Made by a program: the position numbers and the translations under genes. DNA of 32,043 bases, taken from Acidimicrobiales bacterium (GTDB taxonomy: Bacteria; Actinomycetota; Acidimicrobiia; Acidimicrobiales; Salinilacustritrichaceae). Under the pieces are notes generated by a model. The model was not told where the DNA came from and searched no databases. It saw nothing but the letters and a program-made list of their open reading frames with translations. Positions within the stretch are counted from its first letter, which is position 1, and the number at the start of each line of letters is the position of its first letter. Below are positions 1 to 8,601 of the stretch, in pieces. The stretch covers positions 1-32,043 of the forward strand of contig JAPKDO010000005.1 in assembly GCA_028822535.1 (NCBI GenBank). The letters are read 5' to 3'.

Positions 1-15
1 CGAAGCGGACGGTCG

Positions 16-867
16 TCATGCCACGCCGTCGAAGATGTCGCCCGTGGACTCGTCCGACTCGACGTGACTGACGGCGAGCACGTAGTCGTCCCAGGGGTGG
101 ATCGACGCGGCCACGTCGCGTGGGAGCCCGAACCAGAACGGCGACGTCGGATCGACTTGGGTCGCGTGGGCCAACAACGCGTCCCAGCGCACATCGCCGT
201 AGCCGTCCGTCGAGACCCGGGTCGTGATCCGATGGTCCTTCGATTCACGTTCGAACCACTTGTCGTCGAACGGCGACTCGAGACCGAGCTCGAGGAACTT
301 GGCGTGCATCCCCTCCATGCGGGCCCGCGACCACTCGGTCCAGTACACCTTCTGGACCTGGTGTGGCGCCCCGGATTCGGGATAGGCCGCCTCGTCCGCC
401 GCCTTCTCGATGGCCGGCATCGTCACGTCGTGGACCATGAGGTGGTCGGGGTGCGGATATCCCGTCTGGTCGTCCCCATAGGTGACGACCACCTGGGGTC
501 GCTCGCGCCGGATGATCTCGACCAGCCGGCCCACGGCCTCGTCGAGGGGCGCATTCGCGAATGCTTCGGGACGGGCGTTGGCCTCGCTGTCGGGCATGCC
601 CGAGTCCCGGTATCCGAGCATCACGACCTCGTCGTAGCCGATGATCTCCGCCGCGGCATCCAGTTCCTGGCGGCGTACGGCCTCGAGGTCGGCTCGCACC
701 TCGGGACGGTCCATCGCCGGGTTCAAGATGTCGCCCTCCTCGCCGCCGGTGCAACAGACGAGCACGGTCCGCACGCCGTCGGCGTGGTAGCGGGCGACGG
801 TACCGGCACCCTTGGACGATTCGTCGTCGGGGTGCGCGTGCACCGTGAGCAGGCAGCGGTCGGTCAC
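16..867 (-). CDS. mca: PIG-L/LmbE family deacetylase, mycothiol S-conjugate amidase (Mca)-like
   Basis: 283 aa ORF from GTG; N-terminal VHAHPDDESSKGAGT zinc-binding AHPDDE motif, YPHPDHLMVH; overall Mca-like architecture. Confidence 0.85.
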   Translation of the reverse strand: MTDRCLLTVHAHPDDESSKGAGTVARYHADGVRTVLVCCTGGEEGDILNPAMDRPEVRADLEAVRRQELDAAAEIIGYDEVVMLGYRDSGMPDSEANARPEAFANAPLDEAVGRLVEIIRRERPQVVVTYGDDQTGYPHPDHLMVHDVTMPAIEKAADEAAYPESGAPHQVQKVYWTEWSRARMEGMHAKFLELGLESPFDDKWFERESKDHRITTRVSTDGYGDVRWDALLAHATQVDPTSPFWFGLPRDVAASIHPWDDYVLAVSHVESDESTGDIFDGVA

Positions 868-923
868 GCAGACACGCTAGCGAGCGACCCGCCGGAGGGA
901 CGCCAACGATCGGTGCTGCGGGG

Positions 924-1226
924 CTACCGGGTGGTGTAGCGGTCTCCGCCGTCTTCGACAGTCCAGCGTCCGCCGCGTCGGAGCCATCGCCCACTGGCCA
1001 CCCCGGTCCCGATCCCGAACAGGACTCCGAACGGGAGCGCCACCTTGAGGAGGCCGGTACGGATGATCGGACGGTCCATTCCGTTCGCCTCGAACGACGC
1101 CACCAGGTAGATCGGGATCGCGATGAGGAAGTACACCGTCGCACCGACGGCAACACCGATCGTGACGCCGAGCAGGATCGATCGACCGATCGGGCGCGGC
1201 TCGGGAGTGTCGGTGGTCGCGGGCAT
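924..1226 (-). CDS. small hypothetical membrane protein
   Basis: ORF 924..1262; ATG at 1226 (MPATTDTPEP) is the more likely start; two hydrophobic segments. Confidence 0.55.
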   Translation of the reverse strand: MPATTDTPEPRPIGRSILLGVTIGVAVGATVYFLIAIPIYLVASFEANGMDRPIIRTGLLKVALPFGVLFGIGTGVASGRWLRRGGRWTVEDGGDRYTTR

Positions 1227-1264
1227 GGTGTCTCCACGGTAGTGCCGGTCCCTACGATCCAACC

Positions 1265-1942
1265 GTGCGCCTCGTCGTCCTCGCCTGCCTGCTCATCGCC
1301 ATCGCTGCATGCGGCAGCGACGACGGCGTCGGTGACACTCGAGCCGAACAAGCCCGCACCGCCGCACTCGACGCCGGTCTCGACGACGAGGTCGCAGACT
1401 TCCTCGCCACCGCCGCACGCGGCCAGACCGCGACCTATCAGGCCACGTATCCGGGCCCCGAGGAGGGGACGCAGATCGTCGTGGCCAACCGTTCTCCCGA
1501 TCGACGGATCGACGTCCTGGACGGCGAGCGGATCGTGGAGATGCAACTCGTGATCGACGGCGAAGCCGTCACCTGCACACGCGACGCCGACGAAGACGCC
1601 ATCGTCGCGTGCGAGCGCACCGATGCGATCGTCGAACCGCTCGGGGCGTTCGGTGCATCGACCATGGAACAACTCACCGGCACGCTGGCGACGCGCATGG
1701 AGGACTACACCTTCGCGATCGAGACTGCGACGGTGGCGGGCACGGAAGCCCGATGCCTGGTCACGACCATCCGGGAGGGGCGAGAGCGATCCGACCTGAC
1801 CGACACCGGCACGCTGTGCATCTCGGCCGAGGGAGCGCTCCTGCGGGTCGCCCAGGGCGACGAAGTGCTCGAGGCGAGCGACTACACCACCGACATCCCG
1901 GACGGCACATTCGTCCGACCCGACCGCGACGGCGACAAGTAG
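1265..1942 (+). CDS. putative secreted lipoprotein, unknown function
   Basis: GTG start; signal peptide with lipobox (LLIAIAAC-GSDDG); 225 aa. Confidence 0.7.
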   Translation: MRLVVLACLLIAIAACGSDDGVGDTRAEQARTAALDAGLDDEVADFLATAARGQTATYQATYPGPEEGTQIVVANRSPDRRIDVLDGERIVEMQLVIDGEAVTCTRDADEDAIVACERTDAIVEPLGAFGASTMEQLTGTLATRMEDYTFAIETATVAGTEARCLVTTIREGRERSDLTDTGTLCISAEGALLRVAQGDEVLEASDYTTDIPDGTFVRPDRDGDK

Positions 1943-1951
1943 CCTGCGGGC

Positions 1952-2443
1952 GTGGACGACCCCGACTTCTGGCAGTGGGTGTGGCTGGGTGCCGCCTTGG
2001 TGTTCGGCCTCGGTGAGATGGCCAGCCCCGGCTCGTTCTTCCTGGCACCGTTCGCCGTGGGCGCGGCGTTCGCCGCGACGGCCGCACTCCTCGGAGCCGC
2101 CGTCGGCATCAGTTGGCTGGTGTTCATCGTCGTGTCGACGGTTGCCTTCGCGGCGCTTCGTCCGCTCGCACGCCGTCTCGACGAAGCCGGAGGCAACCCG
2201 ACCGGCGTCGGCGCCCAACGCCTCGTCGGTGAGCAGGCGCTCGTGCTCCAGGACATCCCCGCCGGACTCGACGAGGTCGGACTGATCCGCATCGGACGCG
2301 AGGAATGGCGGGCCCAGACGCCGGACGGCACCGCCGTTTCACGCGACAGTCGCGTCGTCGTCGCCGAGGTCCGTGGCACCCGTGTCGTCGTGTACCCGAC
2401 CGAACGCGCCCTCCCCTCCACTCCACCCGAAAGGTCCCTCTGA
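1952..2443 (+). CDS. NfeD-like membrane protein
   Basis: GTG start; hydrophobic N-terminal half plus OB-fold-like C-terminus (GEQALVLQDIPAGLDEVGLIRIGREEWRAQ); directly upstream of and overlapping an SPFH gene. Confidence 0.8.
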   Translation: MDDPDFWQWVWLGAALVFGLGEMASPGSFFLAPFAVGAAFAATAALLGAAVGISWLVFIVVSTVAFAALRPLARRLDEAGGNPTGVGAQRLVGEQALVLQDIPAGLDEVGLIRIGREEWRAQTPDGTAVSRDSRVVVAEVRGTRVVVYPTERALPSTPPERSL

Positions 2444-3396
2444 TGGGTCTCGTCGTCGTCCTCGCCGTCATCGGCGTGTTGCTCTTCGCCTATGTCGCCG
2501 CAGGCGTCCGGATCATCCGGCCGTACCAGCGAGGCATCGTCGAGATGCTCGGCAAGTACCAACAGACCGTGGACCCCGGCCTTCGGATCATCATCCCGTT
2601 CGTGCAGACCATCCGCGCTGTCGACATGCGCGAGCAGGTCGTCGACGTGCCACCCCAGGAGGTCATCACCTCCGACAACGTGGCGGTCTCGGTCGACGCG
2701 GTCATCTACTACGAACCCACCGACCCCCAGCGCCTCGTGTACAACGTCGCGAACTTCATCCTGGCGGTCACCAAGCTCGCCCAGACCAACCTCCGCAACG
2801 TGATCGGTGACCTGCAGCTCGACGAGTCGCTCACGTCGCGCGACAAGATCAACATCGCCCTGCGCGAGATCCTCGACGACGCCACCGACAAGTGGGGCGT
2901 CCGCGTGGTCCGGGTCGAGATCCAGCGCATCGACCCGCCGCCGGACGTCATGTCGGCGATGCACGAGCAGATGAAGGCCGAGCGCACGCGACGTGCCGTC
3001 GTGACCGAGGCCGAGGGTGCGCGGACGGCGTCGATCACCACGGCCGAGGGCGAGAAGGCTTCGGCCATCCTGCAAGCAGAGGGCATCAAAGCACGCTCGA
3101 TCCTCGAAGCCGAGGGTCGAGCCGAAGCGGTCCGGACGTTCGCCGAGGCCGAGAAGTTCCGTCAGCAAGCGGTCGCCGAGGGCGAGGCCGATGCCATCCG
3201 CAGCGTGTACCAGGCGATCCACGACGGCAACCCGTCGAACGACCTGCTGGCCATCAAGTACCTCGAGGCCCTCCAGAAGTTGGGCGACGGACAGGCGACC
3301 AAGATCATCGTGCCGACCGAACTGTCCGGCGTCGCCGGAGCGCTCGCCGGCGTGTCCGAACTCCTCGACCGACCCGCTTCCAACGGTTCGGCCTGA
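2443..3396 (+). CDS. SPFH/Band 7 (stomatin/paraslipin-like) protein
   Basis: ATG at 2443 overlaps the NfeD stop (TGATG); VRIIRPYQRGIVEMLGKYQQTVDPGLRIIIPFVQ..., EAEGARTASITTAEGEKASAILQAEG. Confidence 0.92.
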   Translation: MGLVVVLAVIGVLLFAYVAAGVRIIRPYQRGIVEMLGKYQQTVDPGLRIIIPFVQTIRAVDMREQVVDVPPQEVITSDNVAVSVDAVIYYEPTDPQRLVYNVANFILAVTKLAQTNLRNVIGDLQLDESLTSRDKINIALREILDDATDKWGVRVVRVEIQRIDPPPDVMSAMHEQMKAERTRRAVVTEAEGARTASITTAEGEKASAILQAEGIKARSILEAEGRAEAVRTFAEAEKFRQQAVAEGEADAIRSVYQAIHDGNPSNDLLAIKYLEALQKLGDGQATKIIVPTELSGVAGALAGVSELLDRPASNGSA

Positions 3397-3408
3397 TAGA
3401 CGGGGCGC

Positions 3409-4653
3409 ATGAGCGAGCGCCTCACCGCACATCAAGCAGTCACACGCTATTTCGAGGAAGCGGCCGCCATCATCGCCCTCGAGGACGAGATGACGGCCGT
3501 TCTCACCTCGTCCTACCGGGAGGTGGCCTCCCAGGTCCCGGTCCGTCGCGACGACGGCTCGCTGCTCGTGCTGCGCGGGTTTCGCGTCCAGCACAACGGG
3601 GCTCGCGGTCCGTACAAGGGTGGCATCCGGTACCACCCGACCGTCGATCTCGACGAGGTGCGGGCGCTCGCTTCGCTGATGACGTGGAAGACAGCGCTGC
3701 TGGACATCCCCTTCGGCGGAGCCAAGGGCGGGATCGAGGTCGACCCGACCGACATGTCGGAGCGCGAACGCGAGGCGATGACCCGCCGCTTCACGAAGTC
3801 GATCCACCACGTGTTGGGCGCCTACCGCGACATCCCCGCCCCGGACGTCAACACCAATGCCCAGACGATGGCCTGGATGATGGACGCGTACTCGCAGCTC
3901 CACGGCTACACCCCGGCCTGCGTGACCGGCAAGCCGGTGGCGCTCAGCGGAGCGCCCGGCCGAGCGTCAGCCACCGGGCGTGGAGCGATCGACGTGCTCG
4001 AGGCGTGGTGCGAACACACCGATCGCCCGATCGACGGGCTCCGGATCGCGATCCAGGGCTACGGCAACGTCGGTTCGTGGGCCGCGACCACCGCCGTCGA
4101 ACGCGGTGCCACGGTCGTCGCGGTCTCCGACGTCGGCGGCGGCGTGTACGACCCGTCGGGCCTCGATGTCCCCCTCCTGTGCAAGACGGTCGCCGAGGGC
4201 GGTTTCGTCGCCGACGCCGGCGTCGGCGAGACCATCTCGAACGACGAGTTGCTGGCGCTCGAGTGCGACGTGTTGATCCCCGCCGCACTCGGTCAGGTCA
4301 TCACCGACCAGAACGCGGCCGACGTTCGAGCTTCCGTGGTGCTCGAAGGCGCCAACTATCCGGTGACGCCTGACGGCGATGTGATCCTCAACGATCGGGG
4401 AATCGTCGTGATCCCCGACATCCTCGCCAACGCGGGCGGCGTCACCGGCTCCTACTTCGAGTGGACGATGAACATCCAACAGTTCACGTGGAAGATGTCG
4501 GTCTTCAACGACGAACTCGCGGACCGACTCCGGATGGCCTACGAGCGGACGCATGCCTTCGCCGACGCGCACGACTGCACCCTCCGTCGAGCGGCGTACA
4601 GCATCGGCGTCCAGCGCGTCGCCGATGCGGCTCGTCTCCGGGGGTACGTGTAG
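3409..4653 (+). CDS. Glu/Leu/Phe/Val dehydrogenase family protein (glutamate dehydrogenase-like)
   Basis: 414 aa; GPYKGGIRYHP, PFGGAKGGI, PAPDVNTNAQTMAWMMD, GYGNVGSWAA. Confidence 0.92.
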   Translation: MSERLTAHQAVTRYFEEAAAIIALEDEMTAVLTSSYREVASQVPVRRDDGSLLVLRGFRVQHNGARGPYKGGIRYHPTVDLDEVRALASLMTWKTALLDIPFGGAKGGIEVDPTDMSEREREAMTRRFTKSIHHVLGAYRDIPAPDVNTNAQTMAWMMDAYSQLHGYTPACVTGKPVALSGAPGRASATGRGAIDVLEAWCEHTDRPIDGLRIAIQGYGNVGSWAATTAVERGATVVAVSDVGGGVYDPSGLDVPLLCKTVAEGGFVADAGVGETISNDELLALECDVLIPAALGQVITDQNAADVRASVVLEGANYPVTPDGDVILNDRGIVVIPDILANAGGVTGSYFEWTMNIQQFTWKMSVFNDELADRLRMAYERTHAFADAHDCTLRRAAYSIGVQRVADAARLRGYV

Positions 4654-4682
4654 TCGACGTGCCCGGGTGGCACGATGCCCTG

Positions 4683-5300
4683 ATGCCCCGGAGGATCCTG
4701 CTTCGCTGCACCGTCGCCGGCATGCTCGTGTTCGCAGCATGCGGAGACGACGGCAGGACGCTGACACCGGCGCCCGAGGTGCCGATCGCTCCGGTGACCA
4801 CCACGACGGCACCACCGCCGGAAGCCGGGTTCACGACCGACGACCCGGCGATCGGGCTCAACCTGTCGAGCCCGGCGTTCGCCGGCGGAGACCTCCTCGG
4901 CGCCGACTTCACCTGTGACGGGTTGAACGTCTCTCCCCCGCTCGTGTTCGCCGGCACCCCGGACAACGCTGCCGAACTCGCGGTCACCATGGTCGATCGG
5001 ACGGCGGACGGTGCCGTCCACTGGGTCGTCACCGGGCTCGACCCGACGCTGCTCCAACTCGAGTCCGGCGTCACCCCACCCGGCGCCGTCACTGCTCGAA
5101 CCGACACGGGAGTCGACGGCTGGGACGGGCCGTGCCCACCGGCGGGCGACGACCCCCACGAGTACGTGTTCTCCATCTACGCGTTGGCCGAGCCGATCGG
5201 CCTCGCCCCGGGGCTCGACGGCCGAGAAGCGATCACCTTGATCGAACAGGCTGCGATCTCGTCGACGTTGCTCGTGGGTCGCTACGCCAGCCCGTCCTGA
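4683..5300 (+). CDS. YbhB/YbcL (PEBP, Raf kinase inhibitor-like) lipoprotein
   Basis: ATG at 4683 in the longer ORF; lipobox (LVFAAC-GDDG); FTCDGLNVSPPLVFAGTPDNAAELAVTMVD, VHWVVTGLDP, YVFSIYAL. Confidence 0.88.
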   Translation: MPRRILLRCTVAGMLVFAACGDDGRTLTPAPEVPIAPVTTTTAPPPEAGFTTDDPAIGLNLSSPAFAGGDLLGADFTCDGLNVSPPLVFAGTPDNAAELAVTMVDRTADGAVHWVVTGLDPTLLQLESGVTPPGAVTARTDTGVDGWDGPCPPAGDDPHEYVFSIYALAEPIGLAPGLDGREAITLIEQAAISSTLLVGRYASPS

Positions 5301-5303
5301 GGT

Positions 5304-5774
5304 CTATCCGTACGTGAGGCGGGTGATCCAGTCGGCGACGACGGCCGGGCGGTCGACTCCTTCGATCTCGATCGTGTAGGTGCGGGTGACCTGGATGTTG
5401 TCGCCCTTGAGTTGGACGTCCTTGAGCACGCTGGTCGCTCGGATCTTCGAGCCACTCGGCACCGGCGACACGAAGCGGACCTTGTCGAATCCGTAGTTGA
5501 CACCCATCACGACGCCCTTGAACGTCTCCGGGTCCTGGGGGACCGACGAGGACAGGTGGGTCAGCATCGACAGCGTGAGGAATCCGTGTGCGATCGTTCC
5601 ACCGAACGGACTCGCCTTCGCCGCTTCCTCGTCCACGTGGATGAACTGGTGGTCGATGGTGACATCGGCGAAGTCGTTGATCCGCTCCTGCGTCATCTCG
5701 AACCACTCGCCCGTACCGTCGGTCTCGCCGACGTTGGCCTGGAACTTCTCGAATGCGGTCTCTGCGGCAGTCAT
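5304..5774 (-). CDS. MaoC family (R)-specific enoyl-CoA hydratase-like protein
   Basis: 156 aa; FADVTIDHQFIHVDEEAAKASPFGGTIAHGFLTLSM hot-dog hydratase signature. Confidence 0.9.
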   Translation of the reverse strand: MTAAETAFEKFQANVGETDGTGEWFEMTQERINDFADVTIDHQFIHVDEEAAKASPFGGTIAHGFLTLSMLTHLSSSVPQDPETFKGVVMGVNYGFDKVRFVSPVPSGSKIRATSVLKDVQLKGDNIQVTRTYTIEIEGVDRPAVVADWITRLTYG

Positions 5775-5819
5775 GGCGCAGGACCCTACGCGTGGCCGCC
5801 GGGTGAAGGGGGACTTCCC

Positions 5820-6611
5820 TCAGTCGTCGTCCTCGACTGCCTCGGCGTCGATGACGTTCTTCCCCCTGCCCCCGGCCTTGTCGGCCTTGTCGGCCTTGCG
5901 AGCAGCGCGTTGCGCTTTCAACTCGGCGACCCGATCGGCGTTCTCTGCTCGGCGGGTCTGGAACCCACCGACCCCGAGCGCGACCAGCGCCGGCAACGTG
6001 TAGATCGCGTATGCCCCACCGATGAAGAAGACGTAGCCGGCGATCGCCAGCATCGACATCGTCCAGATCGTCGAACGTTTCTCGTGTTTGGTGAAGTACG
6101 CCGCCACGCCGGTGATGACGACGGGCGTGAACATGATGAGCAGCGCGACCGGGAGGGACTCCTCGTCGAGGAGCTTGACGTCCTCGATGATCGTCGCCGT
6201 GCCGTCGTCGTTGATCTCGGGGTCATCGGCGAGTTCGACGCGCGGGTCGTCCTCGGGCACCTCGCGCTCGACCCGCACCGGCGTGAGGATCAACAGACCG
6301 ATCGAGGCGATGCTGAACAGGAAGGCCAACATGACGGCGCGCTGACCCGGGATCGAGAACGGGTTCTGCCGTCCACCCTTCGTCGGTCGTGCCGTCGCCT
6401 TCTTGCCGGCCGTCTTCTTCCCGGCCGAGCCCTTCGCTGAGTCGCCGCCGCCCGAGGTCGTCGATCCGCCCTCGGACCCGGCGTCTGCACCGCCGAGTTC
6501 GTTCGCGATCTCGGTCGCCTCCCCCGCATGGGCCGAACGCGCCTGACGCGCCTCGCGCTGCGCGCGATTGCGACGCTGCCGTTCCGCCTTGCTGGGTTTG
6601 GGAGAAGCCAC
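5820..6611 (-). CDS. hypothetical membrane protein with basic, low-complexity N-terminus
   Basis: 263 aa; Arg/Lys-rich N-terminus, several hydrophobic segments, KADKADKAG tail. Confidence 0.65.
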   Translation of the reverse strand: MASPKPSKAERQRRNRAQREARQARSAHAGEATEIANELGGADAGSEGGSTTSGGGDSAKGSAGKKTAGKKATARPTKGGRQNPFSIPGQRAVMLAFLFSIASIGLLILTPVRVEREVPEDDPRVELADDPEINDDGTATIIEDVKLLDEESLPVALLIMFTPVVITGVAAYFTKHEKRSTIWTMSMLAIAGYVFFIGGAYAIYTLPALVALGVGGFQTRRAENADRVAELKAQRAARKADKADKAGGRGKNVIDAEAVEDDD

Positions 6612-6645
6612 GTCCGCGACCGTAGATCGCGGACCGTCGGCACCC

Positions 6646-6996
6646 CTAGCCAGGCTCGTGCAGTTCGATCATGTTCCCGGAGGGATCGTGGAGGAACGCC
6701 TGACGGCTCGGGCCCACCGGCGAGGGGTCGCCGACGGTCACCCCCTTGTCTCGGATCTCGGCAACCGCAGCGTCGAGGTCGGACACCTGCACCGCGAAGT
6801 GCTGGCCGCGGTCGTCGGGCACCGGCACCTCGAGGAGATGCACCTGCTGACCGCCGATGTCCAACCACGCCCCACCGAACCCGAAGTCGGGACGGTCGTC
6901 GCGAACACTCAGGCCCAGCACGTCGGTGTAGAACGCGATCGCGGCATCGGCATCGTGGACGTTGATCGACACGTGATGGACCCCGAGTGGCTGCAT
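6646..6996 (-). CDS. VOC family (glyoxalase/bleomycin-resistance-like) protein
   Basis: ATG at 6996 within ORF 6646..7560; MQPLGVHHVSINVHDADAAIAFYTDVLGLSV ... FLHDPSGNMIELHEPG. Confidence 0.88.
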   Translation of the reverse strand: MQPLGVHHVSINVHDADAAIAFYTDVLGLSVRDDRPDFGFGGAWLDIGGQQVHLLEVPVPDDRGQHFAVQVSDLDAAVAEIRDKGVTVGDPSPVGPSRQAFLHDPSGNMIELHEPG

Positions 6997-7049
6997 CCCC
7001 TCATCCTGCCTCGTCGGGGCGCGCCACGGCCGACCGGTCGTCTGCTGCG

Positions 7050-7658
7050 TCAGCCCAGCCAGGGCGGGCGGAACATGATCGACAGGCGAGGGCCGACCGG
7101 GCGTGCGGTCTTCGGCACACCGTGGCGCCACGTGCGTTGGATCGTCCCGCCCATCACCAACAAGTCGCCGTGGCCGAGTTCCAGCGTCCGGCCATGCCCG
7201 CCGGCGACCGGCGTCAAGCGAAAGCGTCGGCGCGCACCACACGAGACGATCGCCATCGTCGTGGTGTCCATGTCGCGGGCGATCTGGTCGCCGTGGGGGG
7301 CGACCGAATCCCGGCCGTCCCGATACCAGGCCAGTCCGATGCGGTCGCAGGGTTCGTCGTAGCGCTCGCTGACGAGGCGGCCGATCTCGTCGAGCACGGG
7401 ATGGCCGGGGCCATCGTCGGGGATCGCCGCCGTCCGTCGGGGCACGTCCACGATGCGGTCGTACATCGGCCGTCGTTGTGCCCGCCACGACGTCGAGGCG
7501 ACGAGGCCGTCGAACACCTCCTGTTCGCCGCCGAGCCAGCCGGGGAGCAGTTCGATCCACGCGCCATCGGTCAGTTCGACGTGTTCGATGCCCGAGAACG
7601 ACGCGTCCACCTCCGGTACGGACGAACCGAACAGCGTCGGTTGGAGGTCGGCGAACAC
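7050..7658 (-). CDS. AlkB-like 2OG-Fe(II) oxygenase (alkylated nucleic acid repair)
   Basis: 202 aa from GTG; HGD (HxD), downstream TWRHGVP His and RLSIMFR (R-x5-R) motif; RIGLAWYRDGRDSVAPHGD. Confidence 0.87.
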   Translation of the reverse strand: MFADLQPTLFGSSVPEVDASFSGIEHVELTDGAWIELLPGWLGGEQEVFDGLVASTSWRAQRRPMYDRIVDVPRRTAAIPDDGPGHPVLDEIGRLVSERYDEPCDRIGLAWYRDGRDSVAPHGDQIARDMDTTTMAIVSCGARRRFRLTPVAGGHGRTLELGHGDLLVMGGTIQRTWRHGVPKTARPVGPRLSIMFRPPWLG

Positions 7659-7670
7659 GGGACGAATGCT

Positions 7671-7686
7671 ACGAACACTTGTTCGA
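7671..7686. promoter_or_regulatory. putative LexA/SOS box ACGAACACTTGTTCGA
   Basis: Matches actinobacterial SOS consensus CGAAC-N4-GTTCG exactly; 12 bp upstream of the AlkB-like GTG, in the divergent intergenic region. Confidence 0.8.
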
Positions 7687-7725
7687 TTCCGTCAACCCGC
7701 GACGTCCGTTTCGTACCGTGTGTGG

Positions 7726-8583
7726 ATGCTGCAACGCCGGATGCTCGTTGCCCTGTTGAGCCTGGCGTTGGTCGTCGTCGCCTGCGGGGGTGACGGCGAC
7801 GACAGCGAGACGCTCCGGGCCACCACCACGACGGCAGCGGCCGAGGCGACGACGACCACCGCGGCGCTCGACACCTCGACGCGGGCGACCAAGGATCGAC
7901 CCGACGACGATCCCGGCGTGCCGAAGGTCCACGTGCTGTACCTCACGCCGTCGGACGGCCCCGACGACCGTCTCGACACCGACGGCACGATCGCCGGGTC
8001 GATGGAGTCGGCGATGCGCTGGCTCGAGTCACAGATCGATCGACGACTCCGCCTCGACACGTTCCAGGGCGAACTCGATGTCACCTTCCACCGACTCCCC
8101 CGCACCGCGGACGAGTACTTCGCGGAGGGCGTGTTCATCCGCGACGCGATCGAGGACGACATCATCGCCGCCGGCTTCGATGCGCCACTCACCGTGTACG
8201 CCGCCTACTACGCCGGCCCGTCCGAGGACTGCGCCAGCTCATTCAACCCCGAGACCCTGCCCGGCACGTTGGTCGCCCGGTACTGGGCCCACGTCGATCC
8301 CGGCGAGGCGCCATGCGTCCCGAACGACTTCCGGGCCGCCGGCGAACCCCCGAGCACGTGGGAGTTCGGGGTGACCCATGAACTGTTCCACGCCATGGGA
8401 GCGGTCGAGACGTGCGCTCCGAATCACTTCGAGGGCCACGTCGGCGACCACCCCGACGACCTCATGTATCGAGGGGACCAGCCGTGGAAGCCGGACTCGA
8501 TCGACATCGGCAACGACGACTACTACGGCCACGGAGACCTGGACTGCACCGACGTCGCCCGCGCCCCGTACTGGGCGTCGTAG
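7726..8583 (+). CDS. putative lipoprotein with metzincin-like zinc metalloprotease motif
   Basis: ATG at 7726; lipobox LVVVAC-GGDG; Thr-rich linker; THELFHAMGAVETCAPNHFEGHVGDHPDDLMY (HExxH and later LMY). Confidence 0.6.
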   Translation: MLQRRMLVALLSLALVVVACGGDGDDSETLRATTTTAAAEATTTTAALDTSTRATKDRPDDDPGVPKVHVLYLTPSDGPDDRLDTDGTIAGSMESAMRWLESQIDRRLRLDTFQGELDVTFHRLPRTADEYFAEGVFIRDAIEDDIIAAGFDAPLTVYAAYYAGPSEDCASSFNPETLPGTLVARYWAHVDPGEAPCVPNDFRAAGEPPSTWEFGVTHELFHAMGAVETCAPNHFEGHVGDHPDDLMYRGDQPWKPDSIDIGNDDYYGHGDLDCTDVARAPYWAS

Positions 8584-8601
8584 TCCCGACGGGCGGGCGC
8601 C

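Noticed and set aside
245-3903. Long minus-strand ORFs 245..2218 and 1882..3903
   Set aside because: Shadow ORFs opposite the NfeD/SPFH/GDH and Mca genes; low-complexity translations without recognisable domains.
5872-5898. Three copies of 9-bp cggccttgt
   Set aside because: A short in-frame KAD repeat in a low-complexity C-terminal tail; unlikely to be more than local slippage.
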